From contig NC_013523.1 of assembly GCF_000024985.1 (NCBI RefSeq), positions 992,001-1,056,000 on the forward strand: a DNA stretch of 64,000 nt, read 5' to 3'. The translations under genes and the position numbers were made by a program. Positions 57,179 through 64,000 of the stretch are shown piece by piece. Each line of letters starts with the position of its first letter. The stretch's first letter is position 1. Source of the stretch: Sphaerobacter thermophilus DSM 20745. Its GTDB lineage: Bacteria; Chloroflexota; Chloroflexia; Thermomicrobiales; Thermomicrobiaceae. Below the pieces are notes generated by a model. The model was not told the DNA's origin, did no database searches, and saw only the letters and a program-made list of their open reading frames with translations.

Positions 57179-57813
57179 GCCTGTTCGTGACGTTCGAGGG
57201 GCCGGAGGGGGCGGGCAAGTCGACCCAGATCCGGCGCCTGGCGAGTGAACTGGAGGCTCGCGGCTATTCGGTCGTGGCGACTCGCGAGCCTGGCGGGACC
57301 GCGATCGGCGAGGCCATCCGTCAGATTTTGCTCGCGCCCGAACACTCTGCTATGCTGCCGGAGACCGAAGCGTTGCTGAACACGGCCGCTCGGGCCCAGC
57401 ACGTCGCGGAGGTGATTCAGCCCGCCCTCGCGGCGGGCAAGATCGTGCTCTGCGACCGTTTCGTTGACTCGACGCTGGTCTACCAGGGTGCAGGGCGCGG
57501 CCTGCCAACGAGCGATTTACTGGCACTCCAGCGCTTCGCGACGCGCGGGCTGTGGCCCGACCTGACGCTGCTGCTGGACCTGCCGGTCGAGGTCGGGCAG
57601 GCGCGTCGGCGGGCATCGGGCGAGCCCCTGAGCCGTTTCGACGCGGATGCGCTAGGATTTCACGAGCGGGTGCGCACGGGGTTCCTCGCGCTGGCACGCG
57701 ATGATCCGGCGCGGTGGCGCATCATCGACGCGGCCCAGTCTGAGGAGGCGGTGGCGCGGGAGGTGCTGGCGGTCGTGCTTGAGCGACTGCCGCCGGCGCC
57801 GGGGCGCCAGTAG
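57175..57813 (+). CDS. tmk: Thymidylate kinase
   Basis: Tmk phosphorylates dTMP to dTDP for DNA synthesis. The 212-residue protein has the P-loop [20 protein letters not shown] (about 4-23), the substrate motif [35 protein letters not shown] (DRY-like), and the LID region [15 protein letters not shown] at 57175 overlaps the R3H ATPase stop. It is followed 3 bases later by the second DarA-like gene, the same tmk-yaaQ order as in Bacillus. Confidence 0.95.
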   Translation: MSLFVTFEGPEGAGKSTQIRRLASELEARGYSVVATREPGGTAIGEAIRQILLAPEHSAMLPETEALLNTAARAQHVAEVIQPALAAGKIVLCDRFVDSTLVYQGAGRGLPTSDLLALQRFATRGLWPDLTLLLDLPVEVGQARRRASGEPLSRFDADALGFHERVRTGFLALARDDPARWRIIDAAQSEEAVAREVLAVVLERLPPAPGRQ

Positions 57814-57816
57814 GGG

Positions 57817-58155
57817 ATGAGTATGAAGCTGATTTTCGCGGTGATCCAGGGGAAGGATGCAGACAACCTGCTTACGGCGCTCCGGGATAACGGCTATCGC
57901 TCGACCCAGATCAACAGCGCGGGCGGATTCTTGCGAGAGAACAATGTGACGGTCCTGATCGGCGTGGAGGATCCGTACGTGCCCGACGTGTTGCGGCTTA
58001 TTGAGCAGAACTGCTATACGCGAACGCAGTATGTGAACCCGCTCCTGCCGATCATGGAGCCTGGTGAGTTTTACGTTCCGAACCCCGTCGAGGTACAGGT
58101 GGGCGGCGCGACCGTCTTCGTGTTGGACGTCGAACGCGTCGAGCGTATCCCCTAG
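57817..58155 (+). CDS. DarA/PstA-like PII-family protein (cyclic-di-AMP receptor family), copy 2
   Basis: This 112-residue protein is the canonical copy of the family: MKLIFAVIQGKDADNLLTAL, RSTQINSAGGFLRENNVTVL, GVEDPYVPDVL, and the C-terminal VEVQVGGATVFVLDVERVER. In Firmicutes the same gene after tmk encodes the cyclic-di-AMP receptor DarA. Ligand-loop residues (TQINSAGGFL) resemble DarA more than copy 1 does (22850-23179). ATG at 57817 or 57823. No diadenylate cyclase is in the window, so c-di-AMP binding is inferred. Confidence 0.88.
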   Translation: MSMKLIFAVIQGKDADNLLTALRDNGYRSTQINSAGGFLRENNVTVLIGVEDPYVPDVLRLIEQNCYTRTQYVNPLLPIMEPGEFYVPNPVEVQVGGATVFVLDVERVERIP

Positions 58156-58163
58156 GCGGGGAG

Positions 58164-58188
58164 CGACCGGCTGGCACGGAGCCGGTCG
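58164..58188. promoter_or_regulatory. Hairpin between the DarA-like and zinc-ribbon genes
   Basis: A perfect 9-bp stem CGACCGGCT with AGCCGGTCG and 7-base loop GGCACGG. No T-run follows, so it could be a weak terminator or an operator; a -10-like TACACT follows at 58194-58199. Confidence 0.4.
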
Positions 58189-58226
58189 TGCGGTACACTC
58201 CCGACCGACGGAGGGAGAGAGTTTCG

Positions 58227-59012
58227 ATGGAAGCCATCATCGCCCGAGCCGTCCAGGTCATCGTCGCCCTCGGCGGTGCCTACCTGCTCGCGCTCTGGTT
58301 TGCCCTGGTGGTCTGGACGTTCCAGGACATCCAGCGCCGCAGCCGCAGCGTCATCGCGCAGATTTTTTCGACGCTGGTCGTCGTTCTGTTCTTCGTTCCC
58401 GGTATCCTGATCTATCTCATTCTGCGCCCGCGCGAGACGCTCGACGATACTTTCCAGCGATCGCTGGAGGAGGAGTACCTGCTGCAGGATTTGGAGGAGC
58501 TGCCGCTCTGCCCGTCCTGCCAGCGCTACGTCAATGAGGACTTCGTCTACTGCCCATACTGCCGGGCGGACCTCCGCCAGCCCTGCCCCGGCTGCGAGCG
58601 GCTGATCGATCTTCGCTGGGAAATCTGCCCGTACTGCGGCATTGAGCAGTACCCGAGCGAGGAGCCTGGCCATGCCGCATCGTGGGAGCGGCCGGAGCCG
58701 GCCGTGGTGAACCGGCTCGTGCAGGGGGCGCGTGAGCGATTCTCCGGTCGCTGGTCGCGGTTGCCCGACGACGCGACGATCGCGATCGAGCAGCCCATCG
58801 GAGGTGCGGGCGAGCGGGCACGGACCACGTCGGAGAAGACGAACGTGCCGGAAGCGTCGGTCTGGCGAGGACACAGTCGATCGGCCGCGGACGACAACGG
58901 CAGTGACGCGTTCGAAGCCCGCTGGGGTGAGCCGGAATCCACGGCGGTCGACCCCCTGGAGGAGACGGACGAGTTGCCGGCCGGGGTCTCTCAGCCGGGG
59001 CCGCGCACCTAG
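58227..59012 (+). CDS. Membrane protein with double zinc ribbon
   Basis: This 261-residue protein has an N-terminal pair of membrane helices (VIVALGGAYLLALWFALVVW and FSTLVVVLFFVPGILIYLIL), then two zinc ribbons: LCPSCQRYVNEDFVYCPYCR and PCPGCERLIDLRWEICPYCG (about 95-150), followed by a disordered, acidic C-terminal half. Double zinc ribbons of this type occur in many membrane-bound proteins without assigned roles. ATG at 58227 is chosen for GGAGGGAGAG upstream; an earlier start at 58188 lacks one. No partner is evident. Confidence 0.8.
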   Translation: MEAIIARAVQVIVALGGAYLLALWFALVVWTFQDIQRRSRSVIAQIFSTLVVVLFFVPGILIYLILRPRETLDDTFQRSLEEEYLLQDLEELPLCPSCQRYVNEDFVYCPYCRADLRQPCPGCERLIDLRWEICPYCGIEQYPSEEPGHAASWERPEPAVVNRLVQGARERFSGRWSRLPDDATIAIEQPIGGAGERARTTSEKTNVPEASVWRGHSRSAADDNGSDAFEARWGEPESTAVDPLEETDELPAGVSQPGPRT

Positions 59013-59060
59013 GCGGCGCACGCCGTCACCGGGCACGGCGGGGCGACGAGTGGACCGGGC

Positions 59061-59906
59061 TTACGGCCTCTCACGCCCCCGCCGACCGAGGGTCGGGACG
59101 GCATCCGGCCGGATCATGAAATTGAACTTGCTCCGGAACGCGTCGTAGAAGTTCATCCCCTCCAGCACTGCAAGCCGGAAGCGGTGGGCGCCGTCGCGGA
59201 CAGTCACCACGTCGCCCTCCTGCAGCTCCAACTCGGGTACGCCGTCGAGGATGAGGTGGGCCTCTCGCTCGCTCGCCAGGACCAGCTCGATCAGGGCCGA
59301 CTTGGGCACGACCAGGGTCGTGCGGATCGGTGAGTGGGCGCAGATTGGGGTCACGGCGAACCCGCCGACGCCGGCCGCCAGCACCGGGCCGCCCGCGGCC
59401 ATGCAGTAGGCCGTACTGCCCTGCGGCGTGGCGACGATCATGCCGTCCCCGGGGTAGGTGTTGACGTAGCGTTCGTCGATGTAGACCTCGACGTCGATCA
59501 GCTGCATACCCGAGCGGATGACCACGTCGTTGATGGCCCAGGCGTCGACGATAGCCTGCCCGTTGCGGAAGACCGTCGCCTCCAGCGTGGGGCCCTCCTG
59601 TACCTCATAGCGGCCGTCGATGATCTCCTGCAGAGCGTCCTGCCAGTGCTGACGCTCCGTCATCGCCAGGAACCCCACGCGCCCGACGTTGATGCCAAGA
59701 ATCGGGATGTCGGGCAGGTCGTGGGCGACGCGCATGATCAACCCGTCGCCACCAAGGGCGACGATGACGTCCGGCCGTGCACCGCCCCGGAGTTCATCCT
59801 CGTTCAGCACCTCGCACCCGCGCTGCTCCAGCCACGGGATCACCTCGGCGGCCAGACTCTCGGCCTCCGTCTTACCGTGCGCGGCGATCAGGCCGATCCG
59901 GGCCAT
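59061..59906 (-). CDS. nadK: NAD kinase
   Basis: NadK phosphorylates NAD to NADP. The 281-residue protein has IGLIAAHGKTEAESLAAEVI, the GGDG motif in VIVALGGDGLIMRVAH (about 53-68), LGINVGRVGFLAM, AINDVVIRSG (the usual NE is ND here), and PQGSTAYCMAAGGPVL (about 161-176), with HSPIRTTLVVP in the C-terminal domain. ATG at 59906 is chosen because MARIGLI is the normal beginning and GAGAGGGG precedes it; a start at 59924 is possible. It converges with the zinc-ribbon gene. Confidence 0.93.
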   Translation of the reverse strand: MARIGLIAAHGKTEAESLAAEVIPWLEQRGCEVLNEDELRGGARPDVIVALGGDGLIMRVAHDLPDIPILGINVGRVGFLAMTERQHWQDALQEIIDGRYEVQEGPTLEATVFRNGQAIVDAWAINDVVIRSGMQLIDVEVYIDERYVNTYPGDGMIVATPQGSTAYCMAAGGPVLAAGVGGFAVTPICAHSPIRTTLVVPKSALIELVLASEREAHLILDGVPELELQEGDVVTVRDGAHRFRLAVLEGMNFYDAFRSKFNFMIRPDAVPTLGRRGRERP

Positions 59907-60065
59907 GCGTCGCCCCTCTCTCATGAGTCAGTCACCCCCGCGACCCCCGTCTTGGGCCGCACTGCCCATGGTACCGCATCAACCCAGCCCGCTTCACCGC
60001 GGCGTCCGGCTCTGTGCCGCGGTACACTTGGTGCGGGAACTGGCGATAACGAAGGGGTGCCCGGG

Positions 60066-60710
60066 ATGCACTGGATCGAAGAGTCGGGCCTGATCGCGGT
60101 GATTCGCCTCGACGACCTGAGCCGCGCGGTCGAGCTGGCGACGGCACTCGTCGAGGGCGGCATTCGGGTGCTGGAGTTTACCTACACCAACCGGCAGGCC
60201 GGCAGCGCGATTGAGCAGGTCCGTACGGCATTGGGTGACGTTTGCCGCGTCGGCGCGGGAAGCGTGCTCGATGCCGAAACGGCGCGGGCGGCTATGCTGG
60301 CCGGGGCCGAGTTTATCGTCACGCCGACGCTGCGAGCCGAGACGATCGAGATCTGCCGCCGCTACTCCGTCCCCTCCGTCATCGGCGCCTTCACGGCGAC
60401 GGAGATCCTGACGGCGTGGGAGCAGGGCGCTGACTATATCAAGGTCAACCCGGCCCGCGCGGCCGGTCCCGAGTACTTCAAGGACATCCTCGGGCCGCTG
60501 CCCCAGGTGAAGCTGATCCCGTCGGGCGGGGTCACGCTGGAGACCGGGCCGCGCTTCCTGGCTAACGGCGCCGTGGCGCTGGCGGTGGGGGGCGAGCTGG
60601 TCGACAAGCGCGCGGTGGTCGCTGGCGACTGGGCGGCCGTTGCGGCGCGTGCGCGGCAGTGGGTGGAGATGGTGGCGCGTGCCCGAGCGGAGCTGAGCCA
60701 TGGAACCTAG
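60066..60710 (+). CDS. KDPG/KHG aldolase (Eda family)
   Basis: This 214-residue class I aldolase has GLIAVIRLDDLSRAVELATA, GGIRVLEFTYTNRQA (catalytic Glu), VGAGSVLDAETARAAMLAGA, EFIVTPTL, and the Schiff-base Lys in GADYIKVNPARAAGPEYFKD (about 126-145). It cleaves 2-keto-3-deoxy-6-phosphogluconate to pyruvate and glyceraldehyde-3-phosphate, or the related 4-hydroxy-2-oxoglutarate. No Entner-Doudoroff dehydratase is nearby. ATG at 60066 with AAGGGG upstream. It overlaps recO by 11 bases, an unusual partner. Confidence 0.9.
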   Translation: MHWIEESGLIAVIRLDDLSRAVELATALVEGGIRVLEFTYTNRQAGSAIEQVRTALGDVCRVGAGSVLDAETARAAMLAGAEFIVTPTLRAETIEICRRYSVPSVIGAFTATEILTAWEQGADYIKVNPARAAGPEYFKDILGPLPQVKLIPSGGVTLETGPRFLANGAVALAVGGELVDKRAVVAGDWAAVAARARQWVEMVARARAELSHGT

Positions 60711-61530
60711 CGGAGAGCGGGTGGCCGACGCGCCGGCGGTCCCGTCCAGCGCCGACCAATCGGAGACCGCGCCTCGCCGGGAACGGATCCGGCTGTACCG
60801 CACCGAGGCTGTGGTGCTGCGCCGCCGAGACCTCGGCGAGGCGGATCGCATCCTCACGCTCTTCACCGCCCGCCACGGCAAGCTGCGCGTCGTCGCCAAA
60901 GGCGTGCGCCGTCCGCAGAGCAAGCTGGCCGGTCATCTGGAGCCATGCGCGCGAACCTCGCTGCTGCTGGCTCAGGGCCGCAACCTCGATATCATCACCC
61001 AGGCGCAGCTCGTCAAACCCTACCGCGCGTTGCGCGAGAACGAGATTTCCATCGCCTACGCGGGATACTTCGCGGATCTCCTCGACGCGCTGACGGTCGA
61101 GGCACAGCCGAATCCTGCGGCCTACGATGCGCTGGTGTCGGCATTCGAGATGCTCGATCGCGGCCTCGACCCGTTCGTGATCGCCCGGATCTTCGAACTG
61201 CACCTCTTGACGGTGACGGGCTTCCGCCCGGAGCTGTACCGCTGTGCCGGGTGCGGCGAGACACTGGAGCCGGTGGTAAATGCCTTCAGCGCCGAGGCGG
61301 GAGGCGTCCTCTGCCCTGTGTGCCGGCAGGCCCAGCCGCAGGCGCTGCCGCTCCCGGTGAATGCGCTCAAGTTCCTCCGCCTGATCGACCGCGACCCGTC
61401 GGCAGCCTTCCGCCTGCGCCTCAGCGACTCGCTGCGGCGCGAGATCGAGGATCCCCTCCGGGCGCAGATCCGGCAGGTGGTGGAGCGCGACCTCGGCTCG
61501 CTCGCTGTGCTGCGCTTGCTCACCCATTGA
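60700..61530 (+). CDS. recO: DNA repair protein RecO
   Basis: RecO displaces SSB and helps RecR load RecA. The 276-residue protein has an N-terminal OB fold (LYRTEAVVLRRRDLGEADRI, LTLFTARHGKLRVVAKGVRR), a helical domain, and a zinc finger with CAGCGETLEPVVNAFSAEAG then LCPVCRQ (about 183-208). About 30 N-terminal residues before LYRTEAV are an extension beyond the usual start and look disordered. ATG at 60700 lies inside the aldolase gene. Confidence 0.92.
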   Translation: MEPSGERVADAPAVPSSADQSETAPRRERIRLYRTEAVVLRRRDLGEADRILTLFTARHGKLRVVAKGVRRPQSKLAGHLEPCARTSLLLAQGRNLDIITQAQLVKPYRALRENEISIAYAGYFADLLDALTVEAQPNPAAYDALVSAFEMLDRGLDPFVIARIFELHLLTVTGFRPELYRCAGCGETLEPVVNAFSAEAGGVLCPVCRQAQPQALPLPVNALKFLRLIDRDPSAAFRLRLSDSLRREIEDPLRAQIRQVVERDLGSLAVLRLLTH

Positions 61531-61624
61531 TCCCAGCCCGCTCTGCCCGCTACGATACCGGCACCGATCGACCCGGAGGGCAATCCGACGCATCGGGAAA
61601 GGCTGTCAGCGCGAGGAGGGCACC

Positions 61625-62248
61625 GTGGCATACATCGACGGACTCCTGGGCCAGGGAGAGCGCATCCTGATCGTCGAGCGACGGCATCCGATCTTCATCG
61701 CCGGGCGGCTGGCGCTGTTCATCCTCGCGGCGGCTGTGCTGGTGGGTCTCGGCGTCTGGCTCGGGACCGCCGTTTCTCGGCCGGCCGGGATTATCGTCGG
61801 GGCGCTGGCGGTCATCCCACTCGCCTGGGCGCTGTGGCGCTTCCTGGCCTGGCACCGCGAGCAGTACGTCGTCACCAACGCCCGCATCGTGCAGGTGGAG
61901 GGCATCATTACCAAGCGCGTGATGGACTCCTCGTTGGAGAAGGTGAACGACATCCTCCTGACCCAGAGCGCCATGGGTCGCCTGTTCAACTACGGCACGC
62001 TCGAGATCGTGACCGGCAGCGAAATCGGGGTGAACCGGCTCGACGCGCTCGCGGAGCCGTTCCGGTTCAAGCGCGCGATCCTTGACGCGCGCAGTCAGAT
62101 GGGGTGGGCAGATGACCGCCGCCCTGCCCCGCCGGAGGATGTGACGCGGCTGTTGGTCGCCTTGAACGACCTGCGGAACGCGGGCGTCCTGTCGGAGTCC
62201 GAGTATCTGGAGAAGCGGGCAGCCCTGCTCGGGTCGGAAGCGCGGTGA
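61625..62248 (+). CDS. Bacterial PH-domain membrane protein with SHOCT-like tail
   Basis: This 207-residue protein starts with a soluble turn (LLGQGERILIVERRHPIFIA), then two membrane helices (LALFILAAAVLVGLGVWLG and IIVGALAVIPLAWALWRFLA), then a bacterial PH-2 domain (QYVVTNARIVQVEGIITKRV, DSSLEKVNDILLTQSAMGRL). The C-terminus (LNDLRNAGVLSESEYLEKRA) fits a SHOCT oligomerisation motif. Proteins with this order are common membrane proteins of unknown role. GTG at 61625 with GAGGAGGG in front. Confidence 0.85.
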   Translation: MAYIDGLLGQGERILIVERRHPIFIAGRLALFILAAAVLVGLGVWLGTAVSRPAGIIVGALAVIPLAWALWRFLAWHREQYVVTNARIVQVEGIITKRVMDSSLEKVNDILLTQSAMGRLFNYGTLEIVTGSEIGVNRLDALAEPFRFKRAILDARSQMGWADDRRPAPPEDVTRLLVALNDLRNAGVLSESEYLEKRAALLGSEAR

Positions 62249-62260
62249 GCGGAGTGCGAC

Positions 62261-63076
62261 GTGACGCACGCTGATCTGAACGCCCTGCTGGTTGCCAGTG
62301 GTCTCTCGCCGCGGGTGGCGCTGGTCATCGGATCGGGGCTCGCGCCGGTGGTCGCGGAACTCGACGTGGCTGCCCGTGCGGCGATGGACGATCTGTTCAG
62401 GGTCCAGGTGCCGGCTGTTCCGGGGCATGCGCGGGAGGTGGTGGTTGGGCGCTTCGCCGGGGTACCGATCCTGGTCTACCTCGGCCGCTACCACCTTTAC
62501 CAGGGGTTGACGGCCGCCGACGTTGCGGCACCGATCCGCGCGCTGCAGGGGACGCCCGTGCGCCGGCTGGTGCTGACCAACGCCGCGGGTGGGCTCGACC
62601 CGGCCTTCCAGGTCGGCGACCTGATGCTGATCCGTGACCATCTGAACCTCCCTGGATTGGCCGGGCAGAGCCCGCTGATTCCGCCGCGCGGGGCCGAGGT
62701 CGACTTCATCCCGATGCGTGATGCCTATTCCCCGGAGCTGCGGGAGCTGGCGCATGCGGCCGCCCGCGCAGTTGGTGTCTCACTGCGGGAGGGCGTCTAC
62801 GCCATGGTCGCCGGGCCGAGCTATGAGACGGCCGCCGAGCTGCGCTTCTTGCGGGCCGCCGGCGCCGACGCAGTCGGCATGTCGACGGTGCCGGAGGTAG
62901 TCATGGCACGCGCGATCGGGCTGGACGTTCTAGCGCTGTCCACGATCACCAACCGCGCTGTGGCTGACGAGCCGGCCACGCCGAGTCACGAGGAGGTCGT
63001 GCGCGAGGGTGCGCGCGCGGCGGAGCGCCTCGCCGCGGTCCTGCGCGAGTTGTTGCCACGTCTCGCAGGCCAGTAG
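62261..63076 (+). CDS. Purine nucleoside phosphorylase
   Basis: This 271-residue trimeric-type (PNP/MTAP) enzyme splits purine nucleosides with phosphate. It shows VALVIGSGLAPVVAEL (phosphate site), VPGHAREVVVGRFAGVPILV, GRYHLYQG, LVLTNAAGGLDP, LIRDHLNL, YAMVAGPSYETAAELRFLRA (about 181-200), GADAVGMSTVPEVVMARAIG (the MSTVPE purine site) and TNRA. These fit purine nucleoside phosphorylase I better than MTA phosphorylase, whose base-site residues differ. GTG at 62261; it follows the PH-domain gene by 12 bases. Confidence 0.92.
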   Translation: MTHADLNALLVASGLSPRVALVIGSGLAPVVAELDVAARAAMDDLFRVQVPAVPGHAREVVVGRFAGVPILVYLGRYHLYQGLTAADVAAPIRALQGTPVRRLVLTNAAGGLDPAFQVGDLMLIRDHLNLPGLAGQSPLIPPRGAEVDFIPMRDAYSPELRELAHAAARAVGVSLREGVYAMVAGPSYETAAELRFLRAAGADAVGMSTVPEVVMARAIGLDVLALSTITNRAVADEPATPSHEEVVREGARAAERLAAVLRELLPRLAGQ

Positions 63077-63097
63077 CCCCGGTGCCTCACGTATGAA

Positions 63098-63123
63098 AAC
63101 CGGGCCTCGTTTGAGGCCCGGTT
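63098..63123. terminator. Hairpin between converging pnp and ftsH
   Basis: A perfect 11-bp stem AACCGGGCCTC with GAGGCCCGGTT, loop GTTT. On the minus strand it is followed by extra T's (GGTTTTC), so it best fits a terminator for ftsH; on the plus strand the tail is GCGCGTG. It may serve both. Confidence 0.65.
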
Positions 63124-63152
63124 GCGCGTGTTCATGGGTAATCGGGGGTGGT

Positions 63153-64000
63153 TCAGGTGCGGTCGATCTGCGGCTTGGCGGCACGGAGGGATTCGACCGC
63201 GTCGCGCGTGAAGCTTGCGACCAGCCCGATTGCCCGGCCGACGCGATGGGCACTCCCCTTGCGCCGACCTTCGCGGATCGGCGCCCGATGGAGCGGGGTC
63301 GGTAGGGCCTGCTCCACTGGCCGGCGAACCGGGAGCTGGCGTGGCGGGCTGATGAGCGTCTCCAGCTCCTCCCCGTCGATCGTCTCCACTTCCAGCAGCC
63401 GCTGGGCGACGCGCTCCAGATCGTCTGCGTGGGCGCGCAGCACGTCGAGCGCGACCTGGTGAGCCTGCTGAACCAGCTCCAGCGCCTCCTGCTCGGCGGT
63501 GTAGGCCGACTGAGGCGAGAGCTGCTGCAAGTCACTGCCTGCTCCGGTTGACAGGAGACCGAAGCGCTTGCCCATGCCGTACCGCTGGACCATCGAGGTG
63601 GCGATCGCGGTCGTCTGCTCCAGGTCGTTGGACGACCCCGTGGTGATGTCGCCGAAGATGAGTTCCTCGGCGGCCAGTCCGCCCAGCAGCGCCGCCAGCC
63701 GGTCGCTGAGCTGAGCGCGGGTCCACAGGCCGCGATCCTCATCGGGCACGATCATGGTGTAGCCCCCGGCGCGACCGCGGGACACGATCGAGACCTTGCG
63801 CACCGGGTCGGCATGCGGCAGCAGGTGAGCCACCACCGCATGGCCCGCCTCGTGGTAGGCGACCACACGCCGCTCGCGCTCGCTGAAGCGCCGAGCGTTG
63901 CGCGCGGGACCGGCCAGGGTGCGGTCGAGCGCTTCGAGCAGATCCTGATTCGTGATCGTCTCGCGTCGGTCCCGTGCGGCCAGGATCGCCGCCTCGTTGA
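63153..64000 (-). CDS. ftsH: ATP-dependent zinc metalloprotease FtsH (C-terminal part)
   Basis: The gene enters from the window's right edge, so the membrane helices and AAA motor are outside. Seen are the end of the AAA lid (NEAAILAARDRRETITNQDL), the zinc motif YHEAGHAVVAHLL (63820-63870 region), SRGRAGGYTMIVPDED, LAALLGGLAAEELIFGDITT (third zinc Asp/Glu region), SNDLEQTTAIATSMVQRYGM and the helical end ELVQQAHQVALDVLRAHADD. FtsH degrades misassembled membrane proteins and some regulators. The last about 60 residues, basic and Pro/Arg-rich, extend past the usual end. Confidence 0.93.
   Translation of the reverse strand, partial: NEAAILAARDRRETITNQDLLEALDRTLAGPARNARRFSERERRVVAYHEAGHAVVAHLLPHADPVRKVSIVSRGRAGGYTMIVPDEDRGLWTRAQLSDRLAALLGGLAAEELIFGDITTGSSNDLEQTTAIATSMVQRYGMGKRFGLLSTGAGSDLQQLSPQSAYTAEQEALELVQQAHQVALDVLRAHADDLERVAQRLLEVETIDGEELETLISPPRQLPVRRPVEQALPTPLHRAPIREGRRKGSAHRVGRAIGLVASFTRDAVESLRAAKPQIDRT

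Overview
This is a high-GC bacterial chromosome segment packed with short-spaced, often overlapping genes that frequently start with GTG or TTG. Gene content suggests a Chloroflexota bacterium of the class Thermomicrobia (Sphaerobacter-like). This is an inference from protein flavour: paired YaaQ/DarA-type proteins, a GYPI-repeat secreted protein, an exonuclease-UvrC fusion, and an R3H ATPase next to tmk. No rRNA, tRNA, CRISPR array or intact insertion sequence was seen, and no single marker fixes the species.

Layout. 1-4.6 kb: 3' part of a Ski2-like helicase gene (minus), a GT4 glycosyltransferase, thiL and a small membrane protein. 4.8-10.9 kb: an amidase, an ABC exporter pair and an OmpR/HAMP-kinase two-component pair. 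10.9-15.1 kb: a t6A operon (tsaE-tsaB-rimI-tsaD), an inositol-monophosphatase-like gene and a stand-alone Lrp/AsnC ligand-binding domain. 15.2-19.4 kb: a histone-deacetylase-like gene coupled to hisH-hisA-(coiled-coil protein)-hisF. 19.5-21.2 kb: a secreted SH3b-NlpC/P60 hydrolase behind a long structured leader. 21.7-23.2 kb (minus): recA with a promoter and a LexA-like box, preceded by a DarA-like gene.

23.3-28.5 kb (minus) is the most interesting region. A promoter and a clear cobalamin riboswitch precede four overlapping genes: a secreted alpha6/alpha6-toroid protein, a membrane-anchored DUF4430/transcobalamin-beta-like protein, an ECF T-component, and a fused double ECF ATPase. No S-component is visible. 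This looks like a bacterial two-part version of the animal intrinsic factor/transcobalamin fold, wired to an ECF transporter under B12 control.

28.6-35.0 kb: an MrfA-like helicase, an iron-dependent alcohol dehydrogenase, a lactonase-type metallo-beta-lactamase-fold hydrolase, and a polytopic membrane protein with a one-base frameshift. 35.1-42 kb: a MITE-like inverted repeat, then pyrC-carA-carB-pyrE, with a strong promoter, an intrinsic attenuator and an apparently non-canonical pyrC start. 42-54.3 kb: a B3/B4-domain protein, ligA, the exonuclease-UvrC fusion, a phosphohexomutase, a family-4 uracil-DNA glycosylase, RNase J, ftsK and recR. 54.4-64 kb: an acetyltransferase-like protein, an R3H ATPase, tmk, a second DarA-like gene, a zinc-ribbon membrane protein, nadK, KDPG aldolase, recO, a bacterial PH-domain protein, purine nucleoside phosphorylase and the 3' part of ftsH.

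Overall the window is mostly housekeeping (translation fidelity, histidine and pyrimidine synthesis, DNA repair), with one unusual B12-controlled uptake locus and several regulatory oddities.
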